Part shown: positions 51,597-60,395 of the stretch, piece after piece | Position numbering within the stretch: position 1 is the stretch's first letter | Layout of the letters: each line of letters opens with the position of its first letter | From: Jejudonia soesokkakensis | Lineage (GTDB): Bacteria; Bacteroidota; Bacteroidia; Flavobacteriales; Flavobacteriaceae | Length of the DNA stretch: 64,000 nucleotides | Assembly: GCF_042664795.1 (NCBI RefSeq) | Contig: NZ_JBHTBN010000002.1 | Span: 248,001 to 312,000 of the forward strand | Direction of reading: 5' to 3' | The notes under the pieces: generated by a model | Database searches by the model: none | What the model was told of the DNA's origin: nothing | The model's input: the letters and a program-made list of their open reading frames with translations, nothing else | Translations under genes and position numbers: made by a program

Positions 51597-52480
51597 AATA
51601 AATTCCCAGGTTTGTCCATTTTTGGAATTGTTAGATCTGTACCAAAACGATCATTAGCTTTTTTAATAAAATGAGCTGCTAACAATGGAGAAGCTTTCTC
51701 CAAATTTTGATGTATAAAAAAGTATATGTTTTGTAAACCCTGGGCTATCCAATCTTCCAGCCTATCAATCCAATCATCCAATCTGTCATAATCACTTTTA
51801 TGATTGGCACCGTTGTAGCGTATGAAAGCAGTTTCGGTGGTCATGCGCATATGTAATAAATCCCTTCTACCTGCTGTGTCCACAATGATATTAGTCACAT
51901 GATGTGTCTCTAAAATTTCGTACAGTTCTTGTGCAATCCTTGTGTCTGAAAACCAATCGGTATGCCGAAACTCAATTGCAATCCTAATATCTTTTGGCAA
52001 TGCTTCAAAAAAAGGTACTAATCGATCCATATTCTTAGGCCCAAAATTGTTATGCAATTGCAAAAACGGCATTTGTAATTTCTCCTTTAAATTGGACGCG
52101 GCGAGAATGTATTCATTTAAATAAAATTCAAAATCGCTTAAGCGTTTCCAATGGCTTACTCCTTGGAACATCTTCGGAAAGAAACGAAAATCAGAGGGTG
52201 TTTTTTCATACCAACCTGCAAATACATCTGGAGGAAAAATTCGATAAAAGGTTGCATTTAGTTCAATACTGTTGAATTGTGTTGCATAGTAAATAAGTTC
52301 ATCTTTGGTTCCGCGAGGATAAAAACCTTTTAAATCTGCTTTATTCCATTTAGCACATCCAACATATAAATTAGGAACGGAAGGCGGATCGAAAACAGAA
52401 AGTACTTTTTTGGTATCAGGATGATCTGGTGGTAATGTGAAATCAATTTCGCTAGGATTCTCTACTTTTCCAAAATTCAT
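51593..52480 (-). CDS. DUF72 family protein
   Basis: 295 residues of a TIM-barrel-like DUF72 family. Visible blocks are YVGCAKWNKADLKGFYP, LNATFYRIFP, a PKMFQGVSHWKRL segment, LQLHNNFGPKNMDRL, AIEFRHTDWF and RYNGANH. The function is not established; a role in DNA metabolism has been suggested for the family. It starts 3 nt after the aldehyde dehydrogenase gene stop, so the two form an operon. Convergent overlap with the EEP gene by 4 nt. Confidence 0.92.
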   Translation of the reverse strand: MNFGKVENPSEIDFTLPPDHPDTKKVLSVFDPPSVPNLYVGCAKWNKADLKGFYPRGTKDELIYYATQFNSIELNATFYRIFPPDVFAGWYEKTPSDFRFFPKMFQGVSHWKRLSDFEFYLNEYILAASNLKEKLQMPFLQLHNNFGPKNMDRLVPFFEALPKDIRIAIEFRHTDWFSDTRIAQELYEILETHHVTNIIVDTAGRRDLLHMRMTTETAFIRYNGANHKSDYDRLDDWIDRLEDWIAQGLQNIYFFIHQNLEKASPLLAAHFIKKANDRFGTDLTIPKMDKPGNLF

Positions 52481-52483
52481 ACT

Positions 52484-53845
52484 TTAGTTGTTTATATAGA
52501 TGGTTTTCCTGTTTAAAAACTCCCGTATGCCGTGGGAGCTTAACTCTCTGCCGTATCCACTTTCCTTAACCCCACCAAAAGGTAAGCGGGGATCGCTTTT
52601 AACCAGTTCATTTATAAAAACAGCACCTTCATCAAAACGATACGCAAGTTTTTCTGCCGCTTCAATATCTTGAGTAAAGACAGACACTCCCAATCCGAAT
52701 TTCGAGTTATTCGAGAGTTCGATAGCTTCATCAATAGATTTAAACGTAGTGATAGACAAGGCTGGTCCAAAAGTTTCTTCATTAAAAACTGGCATTTCTT
52801 GAGTCACTTCTGAAAGCACTGTAGGTTCAAAATAGGCTCCCTGTCTATTTCCTCCTATTAAGAGTTTTGCACCTTTTTTAACAGATTTTCTGACTTGCTT
52901 TTCAAGTTCTTCAGCAAGATCTTGTCTAGCTAAAGTCCCTATAAAAGTATCTTTATCGGTGGGATCTCCGCTTTTAAGTTCTCTTACTTTCAGTAGTAAT
53001 TTATCAATAAATTCTGAAGAAATTTCTTCAGCAAGCAATAAGCGTTTTCCTGCAATACAACTTTGACCCGTATTCTGAAAACGTGCTTGGACACATGTTT
53101 CAACGGTTGTATCCATGTCACAATCTTTTAAAACTACGAGTGCATTATTACCACCCAGTTCTAGCACGGTTTTTTTAATGTGTTTTCCAGCAGTTTGAGC
53201 AACGGCGGCACCAGCAGGTCCACTTCCCGTTAAAGTAACGGCTTTGATTACAGGGTTTGAAACAATATCTTCAATTGCATCACTTCCTACCAGCAAAGTG
53301 GTAAAGCAGTAATCTGGAAAACCAGCCCGCTTAAATACTTTTTCGATATTTAAAGCACTGCCAAACACATTGGAAGCATGTTTTAGAACACCAATATTCC
53401 CTGCCATTAAAGCGGGTGCAGCAAAACGGAACACCTGCCAAAAAGGATAATTCCATGGCATAACAGCAAGTACTACTCCAATAGGCTCATACTTAGTATA
53501 ACTTTTATGAGCATCGGTCTTAATAAGCTCGTCTGCCATATGGTTCTCGGCTTCATTTGCGTAGTATTCACAGACCCAAGCGCATTTTTCAACCTCGGCA
53601 ATAGATTGTGAGATGGGTTTGCCAATTTCCAACGTTATCTTTTCGGCATATTCCTGAGTATTCTTTTTTAATTCGGAAGCTGCTGCCAACATCAATTTTT
53701 TCCGTTCAGAAAAACTAGTTTCTCTCCAAGTGTAAAAACGTTTGTCTGCTTTTTTGAGAATTTCAGCAATTTCTTTTTTGGTATGTGTTTTGAAGCTCTC
53801 AATTTCACGGTTGGTATAAGGATTTATGGAGGTTGTTTTAGACAT
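52484..53845 (-). CDS. NAD-dependent aldehyde (succinate-semialdehyde type) dehydrogenase
   Basis: 453 residues. Active-site Glu229 (VLELGGNNALVVL) and Cys263 (NTGQSCIAGKR) are present. The N-terminal SINPYTNREIESF matches SSADH-type sequences, and PWNYPFWQVFRFAAPALMAGN is the nucleotide-binding region. Probable role is oxidation of succinate semialdehyde or a similar aldehyde to the acid with NAD(P)+. It is upstream of the DUF72 gene with a 3-nt gap. No signal peptide. Confidence 0.92.
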   Translation of the reverse strand: MSKTTSINPYTNREIESFKTHTKKEIAEILKKADKRFYTWRETSFSERKKLMLAAASELKKNTQEYAEKITLEIGKPISQSIAEVEKCAWVCEYYANEAENHMADELIKTDAHKSYTKYEPIGVVLAVMPWNYPFWQVFRFAAPALMAGNIGVLKHASNVFGSALNIEKVFKRAGFPDYCFTTLLVGSDAIEDIVSNPVIKAVTLTGSGPAGAAVAQTAGKHIKKTVLELGGNNALVVLKDCDMDTTVETCVQARFQNTGQSCIAGKRLLLAEEISSEFIDKLLLKVRELKSGDPTDKDTFIGTLARQDLAEELEKQVRKSVKKGAKLLIGGNRQGAYFEPTVLSEVTQEMPVFNEETFGPALSITTFKSIDEAIELSNNSKFGLGVSVFTQDIEAAEKLAYRFDEGAVFINELVKSDPRLPFGGVKESGYGRELSSHGIREFLNRKTIYINN

Positions 53846-54000
53846 ACATTTTTATTTTAAAAGTACACAAACCCTTATAAATGCTAGATAGGATTAAGAT
53901 GATTTTAACGCCTCGATTTGTTGAAAAGGAGTTTATAACTTCATGATAATCTTCAAGAATTACCATCTGAATTTTATACATTTATTAAAACAAAGTTCTT

Positions 54001-54402
54001 ATGAAAACCCGAGATGCCTACTTACTTGAAATTCGACCCGAAATTTCGTCCGCCAGAATATTGCCGGGAATGAGTGCAGATGAAAAGTTTCAGAATGAAA
54101 CGCTACGCCCTATTGCAAAACTTCAGAATGAATTATTAGTAGCTGTTTTTAGAAATTATATTCAGAAAATGAAAAATGTTTTTCATACGCTCACAATTGA
54201 TCAGCGGTTGAATTATATTGAAAATGCCATTCAGAAAAACACAAAATTTCGCAATTCATTAAAAGGAATTATTATAGGTCAATTTACGCTACAAGAATAT
54301 GAAACGTATATTCAGAATTCATCTGCACTCAATAAACGAATGATGAACATTGTTAAAGAACGACTTCAAAGTCATGTGCAGTTATTTGATATGGTTGCCT
54401 AA
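54001..54402 (+). CDS. Hypothetical helical protein
   Basis: 133 residues, mostly helical (FQNETLRPIAKLQNELLVAVFRNYIQKM, IDQRLNYIENAIQKNTKFRNSLKGIIIGQFT, NSSALNKRMMNIVKERLQSHVQLFDMVA). No catalytic or metal site and no membrane segment. I recognise no family. Its last 4 nt overlap the convergent DUF2461 gene. The AT-rich 150-nt gap upstream shows no exact promoter element. Confidence 0.7.
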   Translation: MKTRDAYLLEIRPEISSARILPGMSADEKFQNETLRPIAKLQNELLVAVFRNYIQKMKNVFHTLTIDQRLNYIENAIQKNTKFRNSLKGIIIGQFTLQEYETYIQNSSALNKRMMNIVKERLQSHVQLFDMVA

Positions 54403-55079
54403 TCGATCAACGACACTCCGTTAAGATCTGTCGTTAAGACTACGCTCATATAAGTAAAAAATGGATGAAGTAATTCGTAATGATATATTAGTTTTTCTTT
54501 AAAATCTACTGCAAACACTTCTTCATCTGTAAAGGGATGCTGCACAAAGTAGCTTTTTAAACGAATAAGATCAATATTGGGGTCATCCTTACTGAAACCT
54601 TTAGGAGCAGTTTTTACCGTATATTCCTGATTAAAACCACCGAACGCTTTTTTAAAGTCTTTTTGCTTCAAGATTTCACGTATTTCTGAAGCATCCATCT
54701 CAAATTCTTTTCGAATTCGTAACAGATCTGAAGGTTCTGGTCCAAAAAACCCACCTGCCAAAAAAGAATTTCCTGGTTCTAAACGGAGGTAATATCCACC
54801 ACGACGTTGGGCTCCTGCCCTGCTCCAACTAACACTACGGTGAGAGTTATAAGGAGTTTTATCTTTTGAAAACCTGATGTCTCTATGAATTCTAAAGATC
54901 TTCTGCTTTGCGATTTCATCTGTTTTATTCAAACCATTTTCGACTTCGGCATAGAACTTTTTAAGCACTTTTTCGTTTGCCAGATATTCCTTTTTATGAT
55001 CTTGCATCCAATCACGATGATTGTTTTGTTTTAATTTTTTTAGAAATTCAAAAGAGGATTGTGGAATGACTACACTCAT
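54399..55079 (-). CDS. DUF2461 family protein
   Basis: 226 residues. Typical DUF2461 blocks are FEFLKKLKQNNHRDWMQDHKKEY, IHRDIRFSKDKTPYNSHRSVSW, GGYYLRLEPGNSFLAGGFFGPEPSDLLRIRKEF, and YTVKTAPKGFSKDDPNIDLIRLKSY. The function is unknown; cytoplasmic. It overlaps the convergent hypothetical gene by 4 nt and is divergent from the small membrane protein at 55153. Confidence 0.93.
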   Translation of the reverse strand: MSVVIPQSSFEFLKKLKQNNHRDWMQDHKKEYLANEKVLKKFYAEVENGLNKTDEIAKQKIFRIHRDIRFSKDKTPYNSHRSVSWSRAGAQRRGGYYLRLEPGNSFLAGGFFGPEPSDLLRIRKEFEMDASEIREILKQKDFKKAFGGFNQEYTVKTAPKGFSKDDPNIDLIRLKSYFVQHPFTDEEVFAVDFKEKLIYHYELLHPFFTYMSVVLTTDLNGVSLID

Positions 55080-55152
55080 AGTTTTGATTTAGAATATAAA
55101 GATACCCTAAAAATTAGTACATTTATATCTTAACAACCTTAAACCAAAAGTT

Positions 55153-55587
55153 ATGACTACAACAAACAAACCAGGCTCAGGCTTCTGGATCATTGCCGTT
55201 ATTGCCTTATTATGGAATCTAATCGGTATATTTTTCTGGGCTTCAGAAAACTTTTTAATGACAGACGAAATTAAAGCAACTTTACCCGCAGAACAGGTAG
55301 AAATGATGAATAATGCCCCTAGCTGGGGTATCTGGGTATATGCAATTGCCGTCTTTGGTGGAACTTTAGCAAGTGTATTATTACTAATGCGCAAAAAACT
55401 GGCCGTACCCTTGTTTTTAATATCTCTAATCGCAATATTAATACAAATGGGGTATTGGATCTTTGGAATGGATTCTGTTGGCGTATTAGGGCCACAATCG
55501 CTTATTATGCCACTTATAGTAATAACTATTGCTATCTTTTTATACTTTTATAGTAAGGGAGCAGCAAAAAATGGATGGCTTAGCTAA
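55153..55587 (+). CDS. Four-helix membrane protein
   Basis: 144 residues with four predicted membrane helices (about 11-30, 56-78, 85-103 and 112-133) and a periplasmic loop with MTDEIKATLPAEQVEMMNNAPSWGI. Segments like APSWGIWVYAIAVFGGTLASVLLLMRKKLAVPLF recur in flavobacterial proteins of unknown function (sometimes labelled sugar transporter), which is not supported here. Single gene with a strong terminator. Confidence 0.75.
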   Translation: MTTTNKPGSGFWIIAVIALLWNLIGIFFWASENFLMTDEIKATLPAEQVEMMNNAPSWGIWVYAIAVFGGTLASVLLLMRKKLAVPLFLISLIAILIQMGYWIFGMDSVGVLGPQSLIMPLIVITIAIFLYFYSKGAAKNGWLS

Positions 55588-55615
55588 GTATCATTTTTCA
55601 GCTACCATTTAATAC

Positions 55616-55649
55616 AAAAAAGTCTTTCTAAATTTAGAAAGACTTTTTG
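55616..55649 (+). terminator. Bidirectional terminator
   Basis: A 32-nt perfect palindrome (55617-55648, core AGTCTTTCTAAATTTAGAAA) flanked by A/T runs. It separates the convergent four-helix protein and corA genes. Confidence 0.9.
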
Positions 55650-55686
55650 TTTTACTGGAAATTGTGACTCCAAGCTATCTACTGAA

Positions 55687-56778
55687 CTATAACCATTTCT
55701 TTCTTTTGAAATAGTACAGTAATCCGAAGAACACTAGTATCATTGCTCCCCATAGCACAAAATACCCGTACTTATATTGAAGTTCTGGAATGTACTCGAA
55801 ATTCATTCCGTAGATACCTGCCATAAATGTCAACGGAATAAAAATAGAAGCCATGATGGTTAATACCTTCATTACTTCATTCATTTTATTACTAATAGTT
55901 GTCATGTACATGTCCATTAATCCCCAGATCATTTCACGATAAATATCGACACTTTCAGAGACCTGAATAATATGATCATAGAGATCGCGAATATAGTTTT
56001 GAGTTCTACTTTCGATTAGTTCTGTATCTGTTTTTTCTAACCTGTTAATTACTTCCCGTAACGGAACTACCGCCCTTCGTATTCGAAGAATTTCCTTTTT
56101 AAGCACTTGTATGTCCTGTGTAATATCATCTTCTACTTTATCTTCAAAAAGTTGATCTTCAATATATTCTATCTTCCCACTTAAAGTTTCAATAACACTA
56201 AAATAATTATCTACTATAGCATCAAGAAGTGCAAACATCAAATAATCGGCGCCGGTATTTCGAACCCTCCCTTTTGCATTTTCTAATCGGTCTCTTAATC
56301 CGTCCCACACATCACCATCTGCTTCCTGAAAAGTCGTCACGTAATCTTTTCCAACCACCATACTTACGTGCTCATTTATAAAATCTCCTTCGTCTGTATA
56401 GTGTAACATCTTAAAAACAATAAAGAGATACTCTTCATATTCGTCCATTTTTGGACGCTGATTCGTAGTTACTATATCTTCCTGAATAAGCGGATGTAAA
56501 TTATAATATTCACCAAGCCGTTCTATTTCTTTAGTATTGTTAAGACCATTAATATTGATCCACGTAATATGTTTGGAGGATTCAAAGCCAAAAGCATCTT
56601 CAATATTTTCAGAATCAACTCTACTATAATGATCCTTGTTATAATCTATAATTTCTACCTTAGTAGAAATGTTAGCTTTTTTTCCGGTGTAGGTAACCGT
56701 TCCGGGAGCTTCATTATGAATAATAGCCCTTTTAATTATAGGAATTTTGAGCCTTCTTTTCTTTTTTCTTGCAGTCAT
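55687..56778 (-). CDS. corA: CorA family magnesium/cobalt transporter
   Basis: 363 residues. A long cytoplasmic domain rich in helices (ITQDIQVLKKEILRIRRAV, VSESVDIYREMIWGLMDMYMTT) precedes two membrane helices, with the signature YGMN in MAGIYGMNFEYIPEL at about residue 325, and a basic tail (YYFKRKKWL). It carries Mg2+ or Co2+ across the inner membrane as a homopentamer. Ends 38 nt after the bidirectional terminator. Confidence 0.94.
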   Translation of the reverse strand: MTARKKKRRLKIPIIKRAIIHNEAPGTVTYTGKKANISTKVEIIDYNKDHYSRVDSENIEDAFGFESSKHITWININGLNNTKEIERLGEYYNLHPLIQEDIVTTNQRPKMDEYEEYLFIVFKMLHYTDEGDFINEHVSMVVGKDYVTTFQEADGDVWDGLRDRLENAKGRVRNTGADYLMFALLDAIVDNYFSVIETLSGKIEYIEDQLFEDKVEDDITQDIQVLKKEILRIRRAVVPLREVINRLEKTDTELIESRTQNYIRDLYDHIIQVSESVDIYREMIWGLMDMYMTTISNKMNEVMKVLTIMASIFIPLTFMAGIYGMNFEYIPELQYKYGYFVLWGAMILVFFGLLYYFKRKKWL

Positions 56779-56858
56779 ACTTTTAAAATGAATTTTAAAG
56801 ATAGGAAAACTAAACTATTTTTATATTTTTAAATTTTTAGTTCAATAAAATATTCTCC

Positions 56859-57650
56859 TTGTTTAAAAAAACCTACCCTTTTGATCCTGAATTTCGACAT
56901 CATGTATTGATATCACTCGGATTAGCATTTTGGATTTTTTTATTTTTAGCTTTAACAGAACCTCTTGATACCAATCAATTTAATTTTAAAGAAAAATTGC
57001 TTTTCCTGCCCTTTTATGGATTAGCTGGTGCAATAGCCTATTTAGGTAGTCTAACGTTACAAAATTATATTTATAAAGTAAACAAGAGAAACTGGACTGC
57101 CTGGAGTGAACTTCTATTTTTTATTTTACTTTTTTTATTTGGATTCCTACTTTCTAGAGGTATCTATTTATATATAATCGTTTATGGAGAACAGAACCCT
57201 TATACTTTATCCTATTTCTTATTTAGCATCTATCTTCCAGCCATTGCTACCATACTGCCAATCCTAGCAATAGGGCGATGGGCGTTTGGGAGGTATTTTG
57301 AAAAAAAATTAGAAGACCAAAAAATAGAAATTGAAGGTGAAGGAACATACGAAGGCTTGCGGTTACATTTCACCGATCTTATTTATGTAAAAGCTGACGA
57401 TAACTATGTAGAGGTAACTTATTCAAATGGTAATAATCTAAAAAAACAATTAATAAGAAATACTTTATCTAAAGTAGAATCTGTTGTGCCCGAATTATTG
57501 AGAACCCATCGATCCTACATTATAAATCCACATCATTTTGTACAATGGAAAATGGTTTCAGGAAAATTACATTTAATACTTACTTCGGAAACTGAAATAC
57601 CAGTATCTAAAACCTATGCTGAAAATGTAAAATCGATTTTAAGCTTGTAG
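56859..57650 (+). CDS. Membrane-bound LytTR transcriptional regulator
   Basis: 263 residues. The only usable start is TTG at 56859 (MFKKTYPFDPEF), with no in-frame ATG nearby. Four membrane helices (about 15-34, 43-65, 83-105, 115-138) precede a LytTR DNA-binding domain (about 165-263: FTDLIYVKADDNYVEVTY, LIRNTLSKVESVVPELLRTHRSYIINPHHF). With no receiver domain, the membrane part would be the sensor. It is immediately upstream of the serine hydrolase gene, a possible target (see the repeats at 57654 and 57705). Confidence 0.88.
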   Translation: MFKKTYPFDPEFRHHVLISLGLAFWIFLFLALTEPLDTNQFNFKEKLLFLPFYGLAGAIAYLGSLTLQNYIYKVNKRNWTAWSELLFFILLFLFGFLLSRGIYLYIIVYGEQNPYTLSYFLFSIYLPAIATILPILAIGRWAFGRYFEKKLEDQKIEIEGEGTYEGLRLHFTDLIYVKADDNYVEVTYSNGNNLKKQLIRNTLSKVESVVPELLRTHRSYIINPHHFVQWKMVSGKLHLILTSETEIPVSKTYAENVKSILSL

Positions 57651-57653
57651 ATT

Positions 57654-57715
57654 TTTTACCACACTTAAAATGTATTTAGCCCCTCTTAAAGTTAAGACGT
57701 TTTATTTTACCACAC
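57654..57715 (+). repeat. 11-bp direct repeat upstream of the serine hydrolase gene
   Basis: TTTTACCACAC occurs at 57654-57664 and again at 57705-57715, 51 bp apart (start to start), between the LytTR gene stop and a TAATTTCG promoter-like element at 57723-57730. Direct repeats are typical for LytTR binding sites, although the usual spacing is shorter. Confidence 0.4.
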
Positions 57716-57722
57716 AGAGGAG

Positions 57723-57730
57723 TAATTTCG
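57723..57730 (+). promoter_or_regulatory. Probable -7 element of the serine hydrolase gene
   Basis: TAATTTCG, one mismatch from TAnnTTTG, just after the second 11-bp direct repeat. It would give a leader of roughly 95 nt before the start at 57832. Confidence 0.3.
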
Positions 57731-57831
57731 CCCCAATCAACCCTATTTACTAGTCGTATCAGTTTACCAATTGTATGTTTGTTGTAATAAAAATGTATCA
57801 CTTCTGAAGCTTCAGAAATAAACTTAAAGTC

Positions 57832-58947
57832 ATGAAACCACAAACTATCCTTATTGCTTTTCTAATTGTTATTAGTTTTTCATCTTGTAAAATAGGTCGA
57901 TTTGCCTATTATAATTATGCTAATATTACCGATCATAAAATATTTCCAAATCGAATAATTGAAAAACCTGAAAATTCTTTTCAGTTTCAAAAATCTTCAA
58001 AACAATTTATTCAGGATTCGCTAACATTAACTGTCAATGGAGTAAAAGAGAAAATTACATTTGAGGACTACCTCATATCTAACAAAACAGTTGCTTACAT
58101 AATTATCCAGAATGATTCTATTAAATATGAAAATTATTTCAATTCGTACGAAGAAAGTTCGATTGTTAATTCATTTTCAATAGGAAAATCTATTCTTTCT
58201 ATTCTTATAGGGTGTGCTTTAGATGACGGACAGATAAAATCTATCCAAGAGCCAATCACAAATTACCTTCCACAGTTAAAAGACGAGCGCTTCAAAGAGG
58301 TAACGATTGAACATCTTTTAAATATGACTTCTGGTATTAATTTTAAAGAAAGTTATACGAATCCATTTGGAGACGCTGCAACCTTTTATTATGGAACAAA
58401 TTTAAACAAAGCGATAAATAATATGGAAATTGCATATACTCCTGGAACTAGATTTAAATACAGTAGTGGTGACAGTCAGGTACTCGGATTAGTATTAGAT
58501 GCTGCTCTTGGTAAGAAAACAATCTCTACCTATCTGGAAGAAAAAATCTGGAAACCCTTAGGGATGGAGTATGATGCCAGTTGGAGTTTAGACCGTAAAA
58601 AAGAAGGCGTAGAAAAGACTTTTTGCTGTGTCAATGCGAGAGCTCGTGATTTTGCAAAACTAGGACGTTTATACCTTAATAAAGGAAACTGGAATGGAAA
58701 ACAAATAGTATCGAAAGAATGGGTAGAGAATTCGACAAAAATAGACACGACAGGAGCCAGTGTAGCCTATTACCAACACCAGTGGTGGATCAATCAGAAA
58801 GATAATTCGTTTGAAGCAGAAGGCATCTTAGGACAACATATCTATGTAAATCCAAGTAAAAAAGTTATCATTGTCCGCCTAGGTGAAAAAGTAGGTAAAA
58901 CAGGAAACTGGACGAGTATAGCGCAGGGAATTACTGCAAAATTATAA
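57832..58947 (+). CDS. Class C beta-lactamase-fold serine hydrolase, lipoprotein
   Basis: 371 residues. The signal peptide ends SFSSC (Cys19). The catalytic SxxK is Ser116-Ile-Gly-Lys119 in NSFSIGKS, and the YxN-like position is Tyr210-Ser-Ser212 (YSSGDSQ), Ser in place of Asn. It belongs to the serine beta-lactamase / D-Ala carboxypeptidase / esterase superfamily; drug resistance is not implied. It lies downstream of the LytTR gene with separate promoter-like features, and is followed by a bidirectional terminator. Confidence 0.9.
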   Translation: MKPQTILIAFLIVISFSSCKIGRFAYYNYANITDHKIFPNRIIEKPENSFQFQKSSKQFIQDSLTLTVNGVKEKITFEDYLISNKTVAYIIIQNDSIKYENYFNSYEESSIVNSFSIGKSILSILIGCALDDGQIKSIQEPITNYLPQLKDERFKEVTIEHLLNMTSGINFKESYTNPFGDAATFYYGTNLNKAINNMEIAYTPGTRFKYSSGDSQVLGLVLDAALGKKTISTYLEEKIWKPLGMEYDASWSLDRKKEGVEKTFCCVNARARDFAKLGRLYLNKGNWNGKQIVSKEWVENSTKIDTTGASVAYYQHQWWINQKDNSFEAEGILGQHIYVNPSKKVIIVRLGEKVGKTGNWTSIAQGITAKL

Positions 58948-58951
58948 TTAT

Positions 58952-58991
58952 ACTAAGCGGAAAACCATAAGTTTATAATTTTCCGCTTAGT
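58952..58991 (+). terminator. Bidirectional terminator
   Basis: A 13-bp perfect stem, ACTAAGCGGAAAA (58952-58964) with TTTTCCGCTTAGT (58979-58991), followed by a T run on the plus strand. It separates the serine hydrolase gene from the convergent his operon end. Confidence 0.9.
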
Positions 58992-58998
58992 TGATTTT

Positions 58999-59613
58999 TT
59001 ATTCGTTTCTATCGAACTTATGACGTGATTGCAAGGTTTTTTCAACATCTCTCAAATGAAACCCTTTTGCTTGCAATAGCACCATAAAATGAAATAGCAA
59101 ATCGGCACTTTCACTTAAAAAATCAAGGTCATTTTCATCCTTCGCCTCTATCACCACTTCTACTGCTTCTTCGCCTACTTTTTGTGCAATTTTATTTATT
59201 CCTTTTCTGAACAGGGAAGCAACATAACTATTTTGTTGTTCTTTGTCATTTTTACGGTCTTCAATGACTTCTTCCAGATACGAAAGAAATCCAAAATTGG
59301 AAACATTCTTTTCACCCCAACAGGTATCTGTTCCTTTGTGACAAACAGGTCCTTCTGGATCTGCCATAATCAAAAGTGTGTCATTATCACAATCTAATTT
59401 GACATCAACTATATTTAAAAAATTATCACTCTCTTCTCCTTTTGTCCAAAGTCTATTTTTGCTTCGGCTAAAAAAAGTTACCTTTTTCTCTTTTTCAGTT
59501 TTACTGAAAGCCTCCTGATTCATAAAACCCAGCATCAATACATTTTTTGTGATGCTGTCCTGAATAATTGCAGGTACTAATCCGTTTTCGTATTTATCAA
59601 AATTAATCTCCAT
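58999..59613 (-). CDS. hisIE: Bifunctional phosphoribosyl-AMP cyclohydrolase / phosphoribosyl-ATP diphosphatase
   Basis: 204 residues. The N-terminal HisI domain has LMLGFMNQEAFSKT, FSRSKNRLWTKGE and the metal-binding CDNDTLL and CHKGTDTCWG segments. The C-terminal HisE domain (from about 115) has NSYVASLFRKGINKIAQKVGEEAVEVVIEAKD and the LLFHFMVLL helix. It catalyses steps 2 and 3 of histidine synthesis. It is the last gene of the his operon, 26 nt after hisF. Confidence 0.97.
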   Translation of the reverse strand: MEINFDKYENGLVPAIIQDSITKNVLMLGFMNQEAFSKTEKEKKVTFFSRSKNRLWTKGEESDNFLNIVDVKLDCDNDTLLIMADPEGPVCHKGTDTCWGEKNVSNFGFLSYLEEVIEDRKNDKEQQNSYVASLFRKGINKIAQKVGEEAVEVVIEAKDENDLDFLSESADLLFHFMVLLQAKGFHLRDVEKTLQSRHKFDRNE

Positions 59614-59639
59614 GTTTTCTCTATTTAATTTTTTATAAT

Positions 59640-60395
59640 TTAGTTTCTTACTGATATTCCTTTTTCTGAAAGTGTTTTTTTTAATGCTGAAATTTCTATC
59701 TCTTTAAAGTGAAACACACTCGCAGCCAAAGCGGCATCTGCTTTCCCTTTACTGAATGTATCCACAAAATGCTGCATATTTCCTGCACCACCCGAAGCGA
59801 TTACTGGAATATTAATACTTTCTGAAAGTTTGGCAAGCGCTTCATTGGCAAATCCGTCCTTGGTCCCATCATTGTCCATAGAAGTAAATAAAATCTCTCC
59901 AGCACCTCGCTCTGAAACTTCCATTGCCCAATCAAACAAGTTTAATTGGGTGGGCACTTTCCCGCCCATCAAATGGACGACCCATTCTCCATGAAGGTTT
60001 TTAGCATCAATGGCGACAACGATGCACTGACTCCCAAATTTTGCTACCAATTCATTAATCAGCTCTGGCCGTTTAATGGCTGCCGAATTGATAGAGACTT
60101 TGTCGGCTCCATTCTGAAGTAATACATCCACATCCTCAACACTTGAAATTCCGCCACCCACTGTAAATGGAATATTGATGGCTTCAGCTACATTCAATAC
60201 TAAATTTGCTAGGGTTTTTCGACGTTCTTCAGTCGCTGAAATATCCAAAAACACCAATTCATCGGCTCCATTTTCAGAATATAGCTTTGCCAGCTCCACA
60301 GGATCGCCCGCATCTCTTAAGTTAACAAAGTTGACACCTTTTACAGTGCGCCCGTTTTTAATATCCAAGCAGGGAATAATTCTTTTTGTTAGCAT
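59640..60395 (-). CDS. hisF: Imidazole glycerol phosphate synthase, cyclase subunit
   Basis: 251 residues, a (beta/alpha)8 barrel. Phosphate-binding GGISSVEDVD and ASGGAGNM segments and catalytic Asp residues in PCLDIKNGRTVKGV and IDAKNLHGEW are present. It joins with HisH to make imidazole glycerol phosphate and AICAR from PRFAR. Its start overlaps the end of hisA by 7 nt. Confidence 0.98.
   Translation of the reverse strand: MLTKRIIPCLDIKNGRTVKGVNFVNLRDAGDPVELAKLYSENGADELVFLDISATEERRKTLANLVLNVAEAINIPFTVGGGISSVEDVDVLLQNGADKVSINSAAIKRPELINELVAKFGSQCIVVAIDAKNLHGEWVVHLMGGKVPTQLNLFDWAMEVSERGAGEILFTSMDNDGTKDGFANEALAKLSESINIPVIASGGAGNMQHFVDTFSKGKADAALAASVFHFKEIEISALKKTLSEKGISVRN

Noticed and set aside
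57832..58947. Beta-lactam resistance gene
   Set aside because: The YxN motif has Ser instead of Asn and many family members are esterases or peptidases, so no resistance can be inferred.
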